Assembly: GCA_965223695.1 (NCBI GenBank)
Contig: CBDCXJ010000007.1
Span: 6,642-70,641 of the forward strand
Length of the DNA stretch: 64,000 nucleotides
DNA from: JAUVPB01 sp965223695
Lineage (GTDB): Bacteria > Actinomycetota > Thermoleophilia > Gaiellales > Gaiellaceae
Reading direction: 5' to 3'
The notes beneath the pieces are model-generated. The model was not told where the DNA came from. It searched no databases and saw nothing but the letters and a program-made list of their open reading frames with translations. Shown piece by piece: positions 1-9,048 of this stretch. Position 1 is the first letter of the stretch, and each line of letters begins with the position of its first letter. Made by a program: the position numbers and the translations under genes.

Positions 1-3000
1 TCGATCTCGACGCTGTCACGGTAGATCAGGCCGATCGCCGCCGGGGCGAGCGCGTACGTCATGCCGTCGTAGCGCGCGTTCGCTGGTCCACCCGTGTTCA
101 TGAGAAACAGCTGCGTCACATAGGGCGCGTCGCCCTTGCGGTGGTCGGTGCCCGAGGCGACCCCCGCCCCGCCCGAGAAACAGAGGCCCGTGTGCGCGCC
201 GCCGTGGTCGTCGCCAAGCTGGGAGAAGGCCTCTTGCGTGAGGTTGATGATGACGTCCGAGACGTTGGTGGTCGCCACGGAGCAACTGTGGGGGAAGCGC
301 GGGATTCCGACGACGCCTCCCTCGCGCAGCTTGACATCGATGTGACGAAAGCTTCCCGAGTTGTGCTGAATCAGAGGATCGATGCAGCAGAAGATCGCCT
401 GCATCGACCCCATCGTCGAGGTCGCGGCCGTGAGGTTGAGGCCGCTCGGAACGTTGTCGGGGTTGTTTGTGAGGTCGACCGTGATCATCCCCGCGTCCGG
501 GTCGACCTCGATTGTGGTTTCGAGGGCGATGCCGTCGGGAAGCATCGGCACGAGTGGGTCGTGCTTCCCCTTCGCATGCAAACGCCCGGCCGGGAGCTTC
601 TTGATCTCGGCCTCGACCCGGCGCGAGGTGTATTCGAGCCACTGGTCGACGAACGCACGGACGGTCTCGCGGCCGTACTTGGCGATGAAGGCCTTCAGAC
701 CTCGCTCGCCCACCCGGGCGGCGCCGATCGCCGAGCTGAAATCGCCGTACCACTGGTCGGGAACGCGGATCCGACGGCGGCACATCCGCACGATGTCCTC
801 GACGTCCTCGTAGTCGCGCTGCACCCGGACGCAGGGGAAAATCAGCGTTCCCTCCTCGTAGACGTCGCGCGCGCCAGCGTGGTACGTCGTCGGGATCGAG
901 TTGCCCGTGTCGGCCTGATGGCACTTCACGGTCACGGTGAAAAAGTGCTCGCCCTGGTGGAAGACGGGGACGAGCGTGACGTGGTCGGCCGGGTGCGAGT
1001 TGCCGTCGTAGGGGTCGTTGTGCAGAAACGCGTCGCCCTCGGCGAAGTCGGGGTGCTCGCGCTTGATCGAGGCCGCCTGGAGGTGCGTCCCGTATATGTG
1101 CATCGGAAGCCCGGCTTCGAGCGCGAGAACCTCGTCCTCGGAGGTCGAGATGCCGCAGGAGAAGTCGCGCGCGAGGCCGATCACGGTCGAGCGCGCGGTG
1201 AGCAGGATGGTCTCGGTCACCTCGCGCAGGATCGCGTCGAGGCGGTTGGCCATGATCGCGAGCTGGACCGGGTCGATCTGGCCGGCGTCGCTGCGCGTCC
1301 CCGTGCTCTCGTCCGGCTCGACGTCGAGGAGGTAGTTGCCGGTCGCCGTGACCGTGCAGCGTGAGCGCTCGTCGACGACGATCGTCGTTATTGGCTCCTC
1401 GATGATCGCGGGCCCCTCGATCACCTGGCCTGACGAGAGGGAGTCTCCGAGGAAGATTGGCGTCTCGACCGCGCCTGCCTCGCCGAAGTACGCGCGCGTG
1501 GTGCGGTCGGGTCGAGGCGGCCCCGCGCCATTGATCTCGGCCCGCCGCTGCCGCGGCCGCGCGAGCCCTGCAGTGACGCGCCCGTTCCAGTTGATGCACT
1601 CGATCGGCCCGTCCGGCTCCTTGACCTCGTACAAGCGCTCGTGCTGCGCGTCGAAGGTGCGCTTGAGCTCGGCGACGTCGGCGGCCGTCGAGACGCGCGA
1701 CGTTGAGACCGGGATCTCCATCTCCCACTGCTGGTTCAGGTAACGGGACTCGGTGAAGTACTCGCGTGAGAACGAGTCGGCGCCGCGCTCGACAAGCCGG
1801 TCGGCGAATGCATCCATCTGGCGGTCGATGTCGCCCAGTACGCGGTTGACGCCGTCGAAGTCGAAGTCGTCGGAGTGCGCGTAGCAGCTGCCGCCGAACT
1901 CGGCGACGATGTCGGAGTACTGGGCGCCGCAGGCACTGAGCGCGCCCGCCGTGCGCGGGATCAGCACCCGGTCGCAGCCGAGCGCGCGGGCGATCGGGAC
2001 GATGTTCAGGCCGGCTGCGCCGCCACCCGCGACCAGCACGCTCTCGGCGGGGTTGACGCCGTCCTTGACGGTGATCGCCTCGATCGCCTTGATCATCTCC
2101 TCGCTGGAAAGGGTGAGAATCGCCGAGGCCGCCTCCTCGACCGACGTCTCCAGCGCCGCGGCGGTCTGGCCGACCACGCCGCGGGCCGCCTCGATGTCGA
2201 GCTCCATGCGCCCGCCGAGGAACGCCTTCGGGTCGATATAGCCGAGGACGACGGCCGCATCGGTCACGGTCGGCCTGTCGCCGCCGCGCCCGTAGCAAGC
2301 CGGACCAGGGTCGGCGCCCGCGCTCCGCGGGCCGACACGCAGCAGGCCGCCCTCGTCGGTCCACGCGATCGAGCCGCCCCCGGCGCCGATCGAGCGCACG
2401 TCGACGGTGGGGATACCCAGGTTGTGGCCGACGAACTCCTCGATCAGCCAGGTTTCACGCGTGTACTTGATGTGTCCGTCGCGGATCAGGCTGACATCGA
2501 ACGTCGTTCCGCCAGCGTCGACGACGATCACGTTGGCGCCGAGCTCGTCGTCCTCCGCGTATGCGATCCCGGCCAGGGGTGCCATCGCGGGGCCCGACTT
2601 GCACATGTTGATCGGGCGCTCGACGACCTCGTCCAGGTGCATAACGCCGCCGCCCGAAGTACTGATCAGCAGCTCGCCGCCGAAACCGGCCGCCTCGAGA
2701 TCGTTGCGGAACGAGCGCAGATGCTCCTGCATCAGCGGCTTGAGCGAAGCGTCTATCGCCGTCGAGGAGGTGCGCGGGTACTCGCGCACGACCGGGTTCA
2801 GCTCGTGCGAGAGCGTGAACGGCACGTCGGGCAGGAGCTCGCTGATCAGCTCGCCGACCAGTCGTTCGTGCTCGCCGTTAACGATCGACCAGAGGAAGCT
2901 GACGGCGACCGCCTCGACGTTTCGTTTCCCGAGTTTGCCGATGATCTCGCGTGCGGCTGCCCTGTCGAGCGGCGTCTCGATTCCACCCTCCGAGTTGATC

Positions 3001-3407
3001 CGCTCGGGAACCTCGTAGGTCAAGTGGCGGGGAATGTAGGGCTCGGGAAACGGCCGCCAAATCTCAAACGGATTGCGCTTGCCGCCCTGGCGCAGGACGA
3101 GGATGTCACGGAAGCCCTCGGTCACGACCGCCGCCGTCTTGGCGACCTTCGCCTCGGCGATCGCGTTAGTCGCGCGCGTGGTTCCATAGGTGATGACGCC
3201 GGTGCGCGTGAGCAACTCGGCCGACTCGGCGCCGAGCGAGCGCGCCGCGTCGGCCAGCCCGACCTCGAAGCCGCGGTAGGGCTGCTCGGGGTCGGTCAGG
3301 CCCTTGCCCACGGTGAGATTGCCGGCCGCGTCACCGACGACGACGTCCGTGAACGTTCCGCCCACGTCGATCGCCATGCGATATGTGGGCGCGCCATCCA
3401 GACCCAC
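1..3407 (-). CDS. Fused HyuA-HyuB hydantoinase/oxoprolinase family protein (3' end outside window)
   Basis: One uninterrupted minus-strand frame runs from about 3407 to the left edge, at least 1135 codons. The first half is HyuA-like: an N-terminal AIDVGGTFTDV phosphate-binding motif, a GAGGGSIAW segment and a GPAIIEEP segment near 1400. The same frame continues without a stop into a HyuB half (IDPVQLAIMANRLDAIL near 1270, then HNDPYDGNSHPADHV). Known members are ATP-dependent amidohydrolases or carboxylases such as 5-oxoprolinase, N-methylhydantoinase and acetone/acetophenone carboxylases; the substrate cannot be told from sequence. Start: GTG at 3407 follows a TATAGT -10 element, while ATG at 3377 is the alternative; the family usually has a few residues before the GGTFTD motif, favouring 3407. 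The C-terminus lies beyond base 1. Confidence 0.88.
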   Translation of the reverse strand, partial: MGLDGAPTYRMAIDVGGTFTDVVVGDAAGNLTVGKGLTDPEQPYRGFEVGLADAARSLGAESAELLTRTGVITYGTTRATNAIAEAKVAKTAAVVTEGFRDILVLRQGGKRNPFEIWRPFPEPYIPRHLTYEVPERINSEGGIETPLDRAAAREIIGKLGKRNVEAVAVSFLWSIVNGEHERLVGELISELLPDVPFTLSHELNPVVREYPRTSSTAIDASLKPLMQEHLRSFRNDLEAAGFGGELLISTSGGGVMHLDEVVERPINMCKSGPAMAPLAGIAYAEDDELGANVIVVDAGGTTFDVSLIRDGHIKYTRETWLIEEFVGHNLGIPTVDVRSIGAGGGSIAWTDEGGLLRVGPRSAGADPGPACYGRGGDRPTVTDAAVVLGYIDPKAFLGGRMELDIEAARGVVGQTAAALETSVEEAASAILTLSSEEMIKAIEAITVKDGVNPAESVLVAGGGAAGLNIVPIARALGCDRVLIPRTAGALSACGAQYSDIVAEFGGSCYAHSDDFDFDGVNRVLGDIDRQMDAFADRLVERGADSFSREYFTESRYLNQQWEMEIPVSTSRVSTAADVAELKRTFDAQHERLYEVKEPDGPIECINWNGRVTAGLARPRQRRAEINGAGPPRPDRTTRAYFGEAGAVETPIFLGDSLSSGQVIEGPAIIEEPITTIVVDERSRCTVTATGNYLLDVEPDESTGTRSDAGQIDPVQLAIMANRLDAILREVTETILLTARSTVIGLARDFSCGISTSEDEVLALEAGLPMHIYGTHLQAASIKREHPDFAEGDAFLHNDPYDGNSHPADHVTLVPVFHQGEHFFTVTVKCHQADTGNSIPTTYHAGARDVYEEGTLIFPCVRVQRDYEDVEDIVRMCRRRIRVPDQWYGDFSSAIGAARVGERGLKAFIAKYGRETVRAFVDQWLEYTSRRVEAEIKKLPAGRLHAKGKHDPLVPMLPDGIALETTIEVDPDAGMITVDLTNNPDNVPSGLNLTAATSTMGSMQAIFCCIDPLIQHNSGSFRHIDVKLREGGVVGIPRFPHSCSVATTNVSDVIINLTQEAFSQLGDDHGGAHTGLCFSGGAGVASGTDHRKGDAPYVTQLFLMNTGGPANARYDGMTYALAPAAIGLIYRDSVEI

Positions 3408-3418
3408 GGTGGGCGTGC

Positions 3419-3426
3419 ACTATATT
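3419..3426. promoter_or_regulatory. Overlapping divergent -10 elements
   Basis: TATATT (3421-3426, plus) lies 6 nt before the GTG at 3433, and TATAGT (3424-3419, minus) lies 11 nt before the GTG at 3407. Both fit the actinobacterial TANNNT -10 consensus. The two elements overlap, so the divergent promoters would compete for polymerase. A short palindrome, CCCAC-g-GTGGG (3403-3413), sits beside them. The plus transcript would be leaderless. Confidence 0.45.
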
Positions 3427-3432
3427 CGCGCC

Positions 3433-4557
3433 GTGGCTAGCCGACTCGAGGATCTGTGGATCGCCGACGTCGACGTCCACCTGAACGAGGACCCGCTCGC
3501 GATGGCTGAGCACACCGAGGAGCGCTACCGCGGCTCGTTCCTCGAGATGCAGCACCACACGGCGCGCTACCTCGACCTGCCCGGCCTCTCGGTCGGCTGG
3601 GAGTACATCGACCAGCCGATCCCCGGCCGCCATGCTGACGGCGACCCCGAATACGGCCACGCCGACTGGGAGACGCGTGTAGTCAAGAGCGCGCGCCAGA
3701 TGCGCGAGGAGCTCGACACGCTCTCGATCGATGTCGCGCTGATCATCCCCGACCATCTGCTGACGATCGCGGCCCTGCCGAGCCCGACCTGGGCCTGCGC
3801 GCTCGCGCGGGCGTACAACCGCTGGCTCGTTGCCGAGTGGCTGGATGCCGAGGAGGGTCTCTACGGCGCGATCGTCGCGCCGCCGCATGATCCTGCCGAG
3901 GCGGCTGCCGAGATCCGACGGCATGCGGGGCACCCGCGCGTCGCCGCCGCCTACCTGCCGACGGCCGCCGTCAGTCCGCACTGGGGCCACAGGCAGTACG
4001 ACCCGATCTTCGACGCCGCCCAGGAGACCGGGCTACCTGTGGTTTTCCACAGCGTCCAGATCCTCCATCCGAACTTCCCCCACAACGTCCACGACATCGA
4101 GCCGCTCGGCGTGCGCCACGCGCTCATTCATCCACTCGGGATGATCACCAACCTGATGAGCATGATCGGCACCGGCGTGCCCGTGCGCTTCCCCGAGCTG
4201 AAGATCGTCTTCACGGAGGCCGGGATCACCTGGGTGCCGTTCGTCGCCTGGAAACTCGACAAGGAGTACACCGAACGACGGCGCGAGTTCCCCCTCTACG
4301 ACGAGCCGCCGAGCCACTATGTCAAGCAGTTCTTCTACGCGACTCAGCCGATCGAGGAGCCCTCCTCGCCGGCGGCGCTCGTGTCGGTGATGGAGCTGCT
4401 GCCCTTGACCGACCAGGTCATGTTCGCTTCGGACTGGCCGCACCACGACTTCGACCACCCGAGCCACGTGTTGAAGCTGCCGCTCGAGGACGACGCGATG
4501 GCCCGGGTCTTCGGGGGGACGGCGGCGGGCGTGTTCGGGTTCGAGCGACCGGGATGA
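3433..4557 (+). CDS. Amidohydrolase family 2 protein (ACMSD-like)
   Basis: A 374-aa TIM-barrel amidohydrolase of the amidohydrolase-2 family. It has an N-terminal metal-site strand ADVDVH, a central VVFHSVQ histidine, an FTEAG strand and a late FASDWPHHDFDHP segment that supplies the catalytic Asp. Family members are usually metal-dependent hydrolases or decarboxylases of cyclic or aromatic acids such as 2-amino-3-carboxymuconate semialdehyde. GTG at 3433 is chosen because a TATATT -10 element lies 6 nt upstream and the alignable domain starts within a few residues; GTG 3415 is possible. A Rieske protein follows after 3 nt, so the two are probably co-transcribed and may act together on a ring compound. 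The substrate is unknown. Confidence 0.85.
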   Translation: MASRLEDLWIADVDVHLNEDPLAMAEHTEERYRGSFLEMQHHTARYLDLPGLSVGWEYIDQPIPGRHADGDPEYGHADWETRVVKSARQMREELDTLSIDVALIIPDHLLTIAALPSPTWACALARAYNRWLVAEWLDAEEGLYGAIVAPPHDPAEAAAEIRRHAGHPRVAAAYLPTAAVSPHWGHRQYDPIFDAAQETGLPVVFHSVQILHPNFPHNVHDIEPLGVRHALIHPLGMITNLMSMIGTGVPVRFPELKIVFTEAGITWVPFVAWKLDKEYTERRREFPLYDEPPSHYVKQFFYATQPIEEPSSPAALVSVMELLPLTDQVMFASDWPHHDFDHPSHVLKLPLEDDAMARVFGGTAAGVFGFERPG

Positions 4558-4560
4558 CCC

Positions 4561-4947
4561 GTGTGCCCGCCTGAAGAAACGCCGACCGGCGACGGGCGAT
4601 CCCACCGCGTCTGCGCCGTCGACGAGCTGCCGCCGGGCTCGCGCCGCGTCGTGCGCATCGACGGGCGGGAGCTCGCCGTGATCAACGTCGAGGGCGAGTT
4701 CATCGCGCTACGCAACCGATGTGCCCACCAGGGCGGGCCGCTCGGGGAAGGGCCGTTGACGCGAACGGTCGTCGGGAGCGAGGCGAGCGGCTGGGAGCCA
4801 GAGCCGTGGGACGGCATCGTGATCCGCTGCCCCTGGCACGGGCTCGAGTACGACGTCTCGAGCGGGCGCGTGCCCGGCGACCCGCGCTGGCGCGTCAAGG
4901 TCTACGAGACGCGCGTGCGTGACGGACACGTCGAGGTGACGGTGTGA
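4561..4947 (+). CDS. Rieske [2Fe-2S] ferredoxin-like protein
   Basis: A 128-aa single-domain Rieske protein. Ligands are C54-x-H56 (RNRCAHQGGP) and C90-x2-H93 (CPWHGLEYD), with the usual proline-loop sequence between. Such proteins carry electrons in the cytoplasm to oxygenases, or form small subunits of Rieske non-haem iron systems. The GTG start lies 3 nt after the stop of the upstream amidohydrolase, a pairing also common next to amidohydrolase-2 proteins in actinobacteria. No oxygenase alpha subunit is adjacent, so its electron acceptor must be encoded elsewhere or is not an oxygenase. Confidence 0.9.
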   Translation: MCPPEETPTGDGRSHRVCAVDELPPGSRRVVRIDGRELAVINVEGEFIALRNRCAHQGGPLGEGPLTRTVVGSEASGWEPEPWDGIVIRCPWHGLEYDVSSGRVPGDPRWRVKVYETRVRDGHVEVTV

Positions 4948-4960
4948 CGATGGCGCCACG

Positions 4961-5259
4961 GATCAGCTCACTCCGGGGCAGCAACGCCAGCTAGCCAAGG
5001 AGTTGGCGGATCTCGAGGGCCGCGATACCTGGCCGGCACCGGATGGTGCGAAGCTGCGACGATGGGTCCAGGAAGGGTTATCGCGCGATGATCGGGTCAG
5101 GCGTCGAATGAGCAAGGCTTCGAGCTCATGGGAGTTTCGCGGCCCACCGCGCTCAAGTACTTGCGTCGCCTGGTTGAGCGTGACCTCATGACGCACGTCG
5201 GGACATCACTCAAGGATCCTCGCGGGTACTGGCGCCTTACTCGCGGATCGGAAGAGTAG
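4961..5259 (+). pseudogene. Frameshifted remnant of a winged-helix DNA-binding protein
   Basis: A frame from about 4961 encodes TPGQQRQLAKELADLEGRD and continues to RVRRRMSKA. The sequence then continues sensibly only in another frame, from 5129: MGVSRPTALKYLRRLVERDL, ending PRGYWRLTRGSEE at a TAG (5257-5259). Adding one base near 5117 joins them into an LMGVSRPTALKYL helix-turn-helix followed by a wing. No plausible start lies upstream after the Rieske gene, so both the 5' end and the frame are lost. It resembles the C-terminal winged helix of a larger regulator or ATPase. The region 4948-5328 holds nothing else of note. Confidence 0.5.
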
Positions 5260-5285
5260 AGCTCCGAACCCCATCAATAGAAGTT

Positions 5286-5306
5286 CTGGAAACGCCAAGT
5301 TTCTAG
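5286..5306 (-). terminator. Hairpin downstream of the Mo-hydroxylase operon
   Basis: Arms CTGGAAAC and GTTTCTAG pair over 8 bp (one G-U wobble) around a 5-nt loop. It lies 23 bp past the stop of the large Mo subunit, the last gene of the nine-gene operon. There is no T tract, so it is a weak terminator candidate. Confidence 0.3.
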
Positions 5307-5328
5307 GCGACGGCGCGAAAGAGGCGCT

Positions 5329-7626
5329 TCAGCTCCCGTTCGACCGAGGCCCGTTGAGCGCCCAGTAGACCCGTTCGGGCCTGAGCGGAAGGTCACGGAT
5401 CCTCGTTCCCGTGGCATCCGCGACCGCGTTGCCGATCGCGGCGGGGGTGAGCGATACGGGAGGCTCGCCCACGCCCTTGGCCCCGAACGGGCCATGCTCG
5501 AGCGGCTCCTCGACCAGGATGGCTGTGAGCTCGGGAGCATCGGCGCTGGTCACGAGGTGGTAGTCGAGAAACGAGGGGTTCTCGATGTTCCCCTCCTCGT
5601 CATAGACCAGCGTCTCGTAGAGCGCCGCGCCCGCTCCCATGACGGCACCGCCCTCGATCTGACCCTCGCACATCTCCGGGTTGATCGCCTTGCCGACGTC
5701 GTGCGCCGCGGATATGCGCAGCAGCGTGACGCCCCCCGTCTCGGTGTCGACCTCGACCTCGACCGCCTGAGCGCCGTACATGTAGTACGCGGCGGCCTGT
5801 GGCGAGTGGCCGGTTTCGGGATCGAGCTCGATTCCGCCGGGGGCACACTCACCCTCGCCACGTAGGACACCGTCCGAGCCGGCGGCGGCCGTGACAATTT
5901 CCGACGCGTCGCAGCGACGCTCGGGCTCGCTCTCGAGCGAGACGACGCCGCCCTGCAGTCGGAGGTCGGTTGGCTCGCAGTTGCCGATGACGAGCGGCGC
6001 GAACTCGAGCAGCTTCTCGCGCAGGTTGGCCGCCGCCTGGCGCACGGCGTTGCCGACGTGATACGTGCTCCGGCTCGAGGTCGTCGAGGCGTCGTAGGGC
6101 GTGACGTGGGTGTCGAGCGGAGCGTAGGTCACGCGCTCGAGCGGAACGTCAAGCTCCTCGGCCGCGATCTGCGACTGAATGGTGTTGCAGCCCTGGCCGA
6201 TCTCGACGGTCCCGGCAAGCACCGTGACGTTCCCCTGGCCGTCGAGCGTGACCGTGGCCTCTGATGCCGTGCTGGCTTTAGTCGGCTTGATCAGGCATGC
6301 CAGGCCTCGACCCACGCCGTCTGCAGAGGCTGCAGCCGCATCGAGTGCGGCGGAGGCCTGCTCCAGGCACTCCGCGAGGCCGACCGACTCGAGCTTCTCG
6401 CCCCAGTAGGAGACGTCACCCTCGCTGAAGACGTTCTTCAGGCGGAACTCGAGCGGATCAATCGCGAGCTGCTTGGCGAGCTCGTCGGTGTGCTGCTCGC
6501 ACGCCCACGTGCCTTGGGGAATGCCGTAGCCGCGAAACGCGCCGCTGACGGGCTTGTTGGTGTAGACCGAGTAGGCATCGACCCAGACGTTCGGGATCCG
6601 GTAGGGCCCGGGCGCGAACTGGCTCCCGCGGATGCACACGGTGGCGCTCTTCTCGTTGTAGGCGCCGCCGTCCCAGTAGATCTCCACCTTGCGAGCATTG
6701 AGCATGCCGTCGCTCATGACGCCGCTCTTGACCGTGACGACCGCCCCGTGTCGCGTCAGCGTCGAGCGGAACGTCTCCTCGCGCGAGTACTTGACCCGCA
6801 CCGGCGTTCCGTCGGTGTACATGGCCAGCGCGAGCGCGATCTGCTCGACCTTGAGGCCGCCCTTCGAGCCGAAGCCGCCACCCTGCAGCGGGTTGATGAA
6901 GCGAAGGTCTTCGAGCGGACGATCGAGCGCCGCGGCCAGCTCCTCGCGCGTGCGAAACGGCGCGTCGTTCGGGCTCCAGATCGTGATGCGACCGCTCCCG
7001 GGATCGACCTGGGCGTGTGCCGAGTGCGGTTCCATGGCCGCGTGGGAGATCGACGGGAGCGAGTAGGTCTCCTCGAGCACGACGTCCGACTCAGCGAAGC
7101 CGGCCTCGACGTCGCCCGTGCGAAGCTTGAAGTGCTCGAGGACGTTGGGCAACTTGCCCGGCGAGACAAAATCGGCCTTACGGTAGTCGTCGAACCCCTC
7201 GTGAATCGCGATCGAGTCTTCTCGACACGCGTCGGTCGGCGAAAGGTATGCCGGCAGGTCGTCGTAGGTGATCTCGATCAGCGCGGCCGCCGCCTGGGCC
7301 GTGTCCTCGTCGACGGCGGCAACGGCAGCGACGGGCTCGCCGATATAGCGGACCTTCTCGGTGGCGAGGAACGGCTGGTCCTTGATCGTCTCGCCGAAGA
7401 TGAAGGGAACGTCGCGCCCGGTGACGACGGCCTCGACGCCCGGGTAGGACTCGGCGCGACTGGTATCGACGTCGACGATCAGCGCGTGCGCGCGGTCGCT
7501 GAAGACCGCCTTGCCGTAGAGCATCCCGGGCAGCACGAGGTCGTAGCCGTAGATCGCCCGACCCGAGACCTTGTCGTCGGCCTCGACCCGGGTGGGCGAT
7601 TGCCCGACGTACTTGAGCTCAGTCAC
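5329..7626 (-). CDS. Xanthine dehydrogenase family molybdopterin-binding (large) subunit
   Basis: A 765-aa Mo-cofactor subunit. It has an N-terminal Ald_Xan_dh_C domain (KVSGRAIYGYD, VRYIGEPVAAVAA at about 92-104), then the MoCo-binding domain with GGGFGSKGG near 249, AFRGYG at 363-368 and a late GVGEPP motif carrying the catalytic Glu. AFRGYG resembles the purine-hydroxylating xanthine dehydrogenases (AFRGFG) rather than the CoxL YRGAGR form, so a heterocycle such as a purine or pyrimidine is a likely substrate. The GTG start overlaps the stop of the Fe-S subunit by 8 bp, and all three subunits are encoded together. It is the promoter-distal gene of the operon. Confidence 0.9.
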   Translation of the reverse strand: MTELKYVGQSPTRVEADDKVSGRAIYGYDLVLPGMLYGKAVFSDRAHALIVDVDTSRAESYPGVEAVVTGRDVPFIFGETIKDQPFLATEKVRYIGEPVAAVAAVDEDTAQAAAALIEITYDDLPAYLSPTDACREDSIAIHEGFDDYRKADFVSPGKLPNVLEHFKLRTGDVEAGFAESDVVLEETYSLPSISHAAMEPHSAHAQVDPGSGRITIWSPNDAPFRTREELAAALDRPLEDLRFINPLQGGGFGSKGGLKVEQIALALAMYTDGTPVRVKYSREETFRSTLTRHGAVVTVKSGVMSDGMLNARKVEIYWDGGAYNEKSATVCIRGSQFAPGPYRIPNVWVDAYSVYTNKPVSGAFRGYGIPQGTWACEQHTDELAKQLAIDPLEFRLKNVFSEGDVSYWGEKLESVGLAECLEQASAALDAAAASADGVGRGLACLIKPTKASTASEATVTLDGQGNVTVLAGTVEIGQGCNTIQSQIAAEELDVPLERVTYAPLDTHVTPYDASTTSSRSTYHVGNAVRQAAANLREKLLEFAPLVIGNCEPTDLRLQGGVVSLESEPERRCDASEIVTAAAGSDGVLRGEGECAPGGIELDPETGHSPQAAAYYMYGAQAVEVEVDTETGGVTLLRISAAHDVGKAINPEMCEGQIEGGAVMGAGAALYETLVYDEEGNIENPSFLDYHLVTSADAPELTAILVEEPLEHGPFGAKGVGEPPVSLTPAAIGNAVADATGTRIRDLPLRPERVYWALNGPRSNGS

Positions 7627-8137
7627 GTTTGCCTCCGACCGGCTCGGCGTTGCGCAACTCGTCTGCCGCGCTTTGCACGGCGTCGACGATGGCTCCGTAC
7701 CCCGTGCAGCGGCACAGGTTTCCCGCCAGGGCGAAGCGGATGTCGTCAGCCGAGGGGGCCGGGTTCTCGGCGAGCAGCGAGCGCGCCATCATGATGATCC
7801 CGGGGGTGCAGTAGCCGCACTGCGCTCCGTGGTGGCGAACGAAAGCCTCCTGCAGTGGGTGCTGCCCGCCCGTGCCGCGCACGCTCTCGATCGTCTCGAC
7901 GACGGCGCCGTCGAGCTCCCCGGAGAAGACGAGACAGGAGTTGACGGGCCGGCCGTCGAGCATGACCGTGCACGCGCCGCAGTCGCCCGTGCCGCAACCC
8001 TCCTTGGTGCCCGTCAGCCCGAGCCCGTCGCGAAGCAGGTCGAGCAGCAGCCGGTGCGCGGGCACGCTCATTGACCGCTCGTCACCGTTGAGCGTGAAGG
8101 TGACCGTCGTCTCGGCGGAGCCTTGTGCGTCGCTCAA
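7619..8137 (-). CDS. Xanthine dehydrogenase family [2Fe-2S] small subunit
   Basis: A 172-aa two-cluster ferredoxin subunit. Plant-type cluster ligands are C48, C53, C56 and C68 (CGTGDCGAC then NSCLV); the second cluster uses C107, C110, C142 and C144 (QCGYCTPG, LCRCTGY). It passes electrons from the Mo site to the FAD subunit. The start is TTG at 8137: the TTGA overlaps the TGA stop of the FAD-subunit gene by 4 bp, and a strong AGGGAGGAAG ribosome site lies upstream. Longer in-frame extensions exist but lack similarity to the family. Confidence 0.92.
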   Translation of the reverse strand: MSDAQGSAETTVTFTLNGDERSMSVPAHRLLLDLLRDGLGLTGTKEGCGTGDCGACTVMLDGRPVNSCLVFSGELDGAVVETIESVRGTGGQHPLQEAFVRHHGAQCGYCTPGIIMMARSLLAENPAPSADDIRFALAGNLCRCTGYGAIVDAVQSAADELRNAEPVGGKRD

Positions 8138-9048
8138 TGTCGCTTCCTCCCTCTGTCTCGCCAAGGTATGGGGCCTGGCGCCCTCGCAGCAGCGTTGAGC
8201 AGCGCTCGCCGGGTCAAGACGCGCACCATCTCGCGCCGGTACTCGGCCGATGAGCGGACGTCGTCGATCGGCGAGCACGCCTCGGCGGCCATAGCGCCAG
8301 CCTCGCTTGCGAGACCGTCGTCGAGAACCTTGCCGAGCAGGTGCGCCTCGGCCGCGCTGGCGCGGATCGGCGTCGGCGCAACGGCACCCAACGCGATAGC
8401 GACCGCTTCGACGGTCTTCGCCTCGTCGGCGACGACGGTCACGCCGACCCCGACGATCGCGAGATCCATCGCCTGGCGTGGCGAGAGCTTGATGTACTCG
8501 CCCCTTAAGCGCGCATCCGTCGGCGGGATGTGCACGGCGGCCAGGATCTCGCCGTCGCGCAGCGTGGTCTGACCCGGGCCGAGGAGGAAGTCGTCGATCG
8601 TGCTCGAGCGCTCGCTCGTTCCGTCGCTGATGCTGAGGGTGGCGTCGAGCGCCATCAGGCTGGGGATCGTGTCCGCCGAGGGAGAGGCGTTCGCGAGGTT
8701 GCCGCCGATCGTGGCCCGGTGGCGGATCTGGATGCCGCCCACCTCGCCGGCCGACTGTGCGAGGAACGGGTAGCGCTCGTTGATCGGCGCCGAGCTCTCG
8801 ATCTCGGCGAGCGTGGTCAGCGCACCGAGCGTCAGCGAGCCGTCGGCCTTCTCGGCGATTCCCGCCAGGTCGGGGATCCGCTTCAGATCGATGACGTTGT
8901 CCGGGTCGAGGCCCTGCTCCTTGACCTTGATCACGAGATCGGTTCCACCGGCCAGGAAGTGGCTCCCGTCGGAGAGTGCCTGCTTCAGCTCGCTGGCCGC
9001 TGCAAGGGCACCTGGTTGGTGCATCTCGAACGGCATGGGTCGTCTCAT
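8134..9048 (-). CDS. Xanthine dehydrogenase family FAD-binding subunit
   Basis: A 304-aa FAD_binding_5/CO_deh_flav_C protein. FAD motifs are FLAGGTDLVI near residue 31 and TIGGNLANASPSAD near 113, followed by the C-terminal domain that contacts the Fe-S subunit. Gene order FAD, Fe-S, Mo in transcription direction matches many actinobacterial Mo hydroxylases. Its start overlaps the stop of the PuuE-like gene (ATGA, 4 bp) and its stop overlaps the TTG of the Fe-S subunit, so translation is coupled. Confidence 0.92.
   Translation of the reverse strand: MRRPMPFEMHQPGALAAASELKQALSDGSHFLAGGTDLVIKVKEQGLDPDNVIDLKRIPDLAGIAEKADGSLTLGALTTLAEIESSAPINERYPFLAQSAGEVGGIQIRHRATIGGNLANASPSADTIPSLMALDATLSISDGTSERSSTIDDFLLGPGQTTLRDGEILAAVHIPPTDARLRGEYIKLSPRQAMDLAIVGVGVTVVADEAKTVEAVAIALGAVAPTPIRASAAEAHLLGKVLDDGLASEAGAMAAEACSPIDDVRSSAEYRREMVRVLTRRALLNAAARAPGPIPWRDRGRKRH

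Noticed and set aside
16..2364. A 782-codon minus-strand open frame rich in Arg
   Set aside because: It is an off-frame shadow of the fused HyuA-HyuB gene; composition is almost entirely R, G, A and P and no family motif appears.
1875..3440. A 521-codon plus-strand open frame
   Set aside because: Antisense to HyuA; VxxDRDxL-type composition typical of shadow frames in GC-rich DNA.
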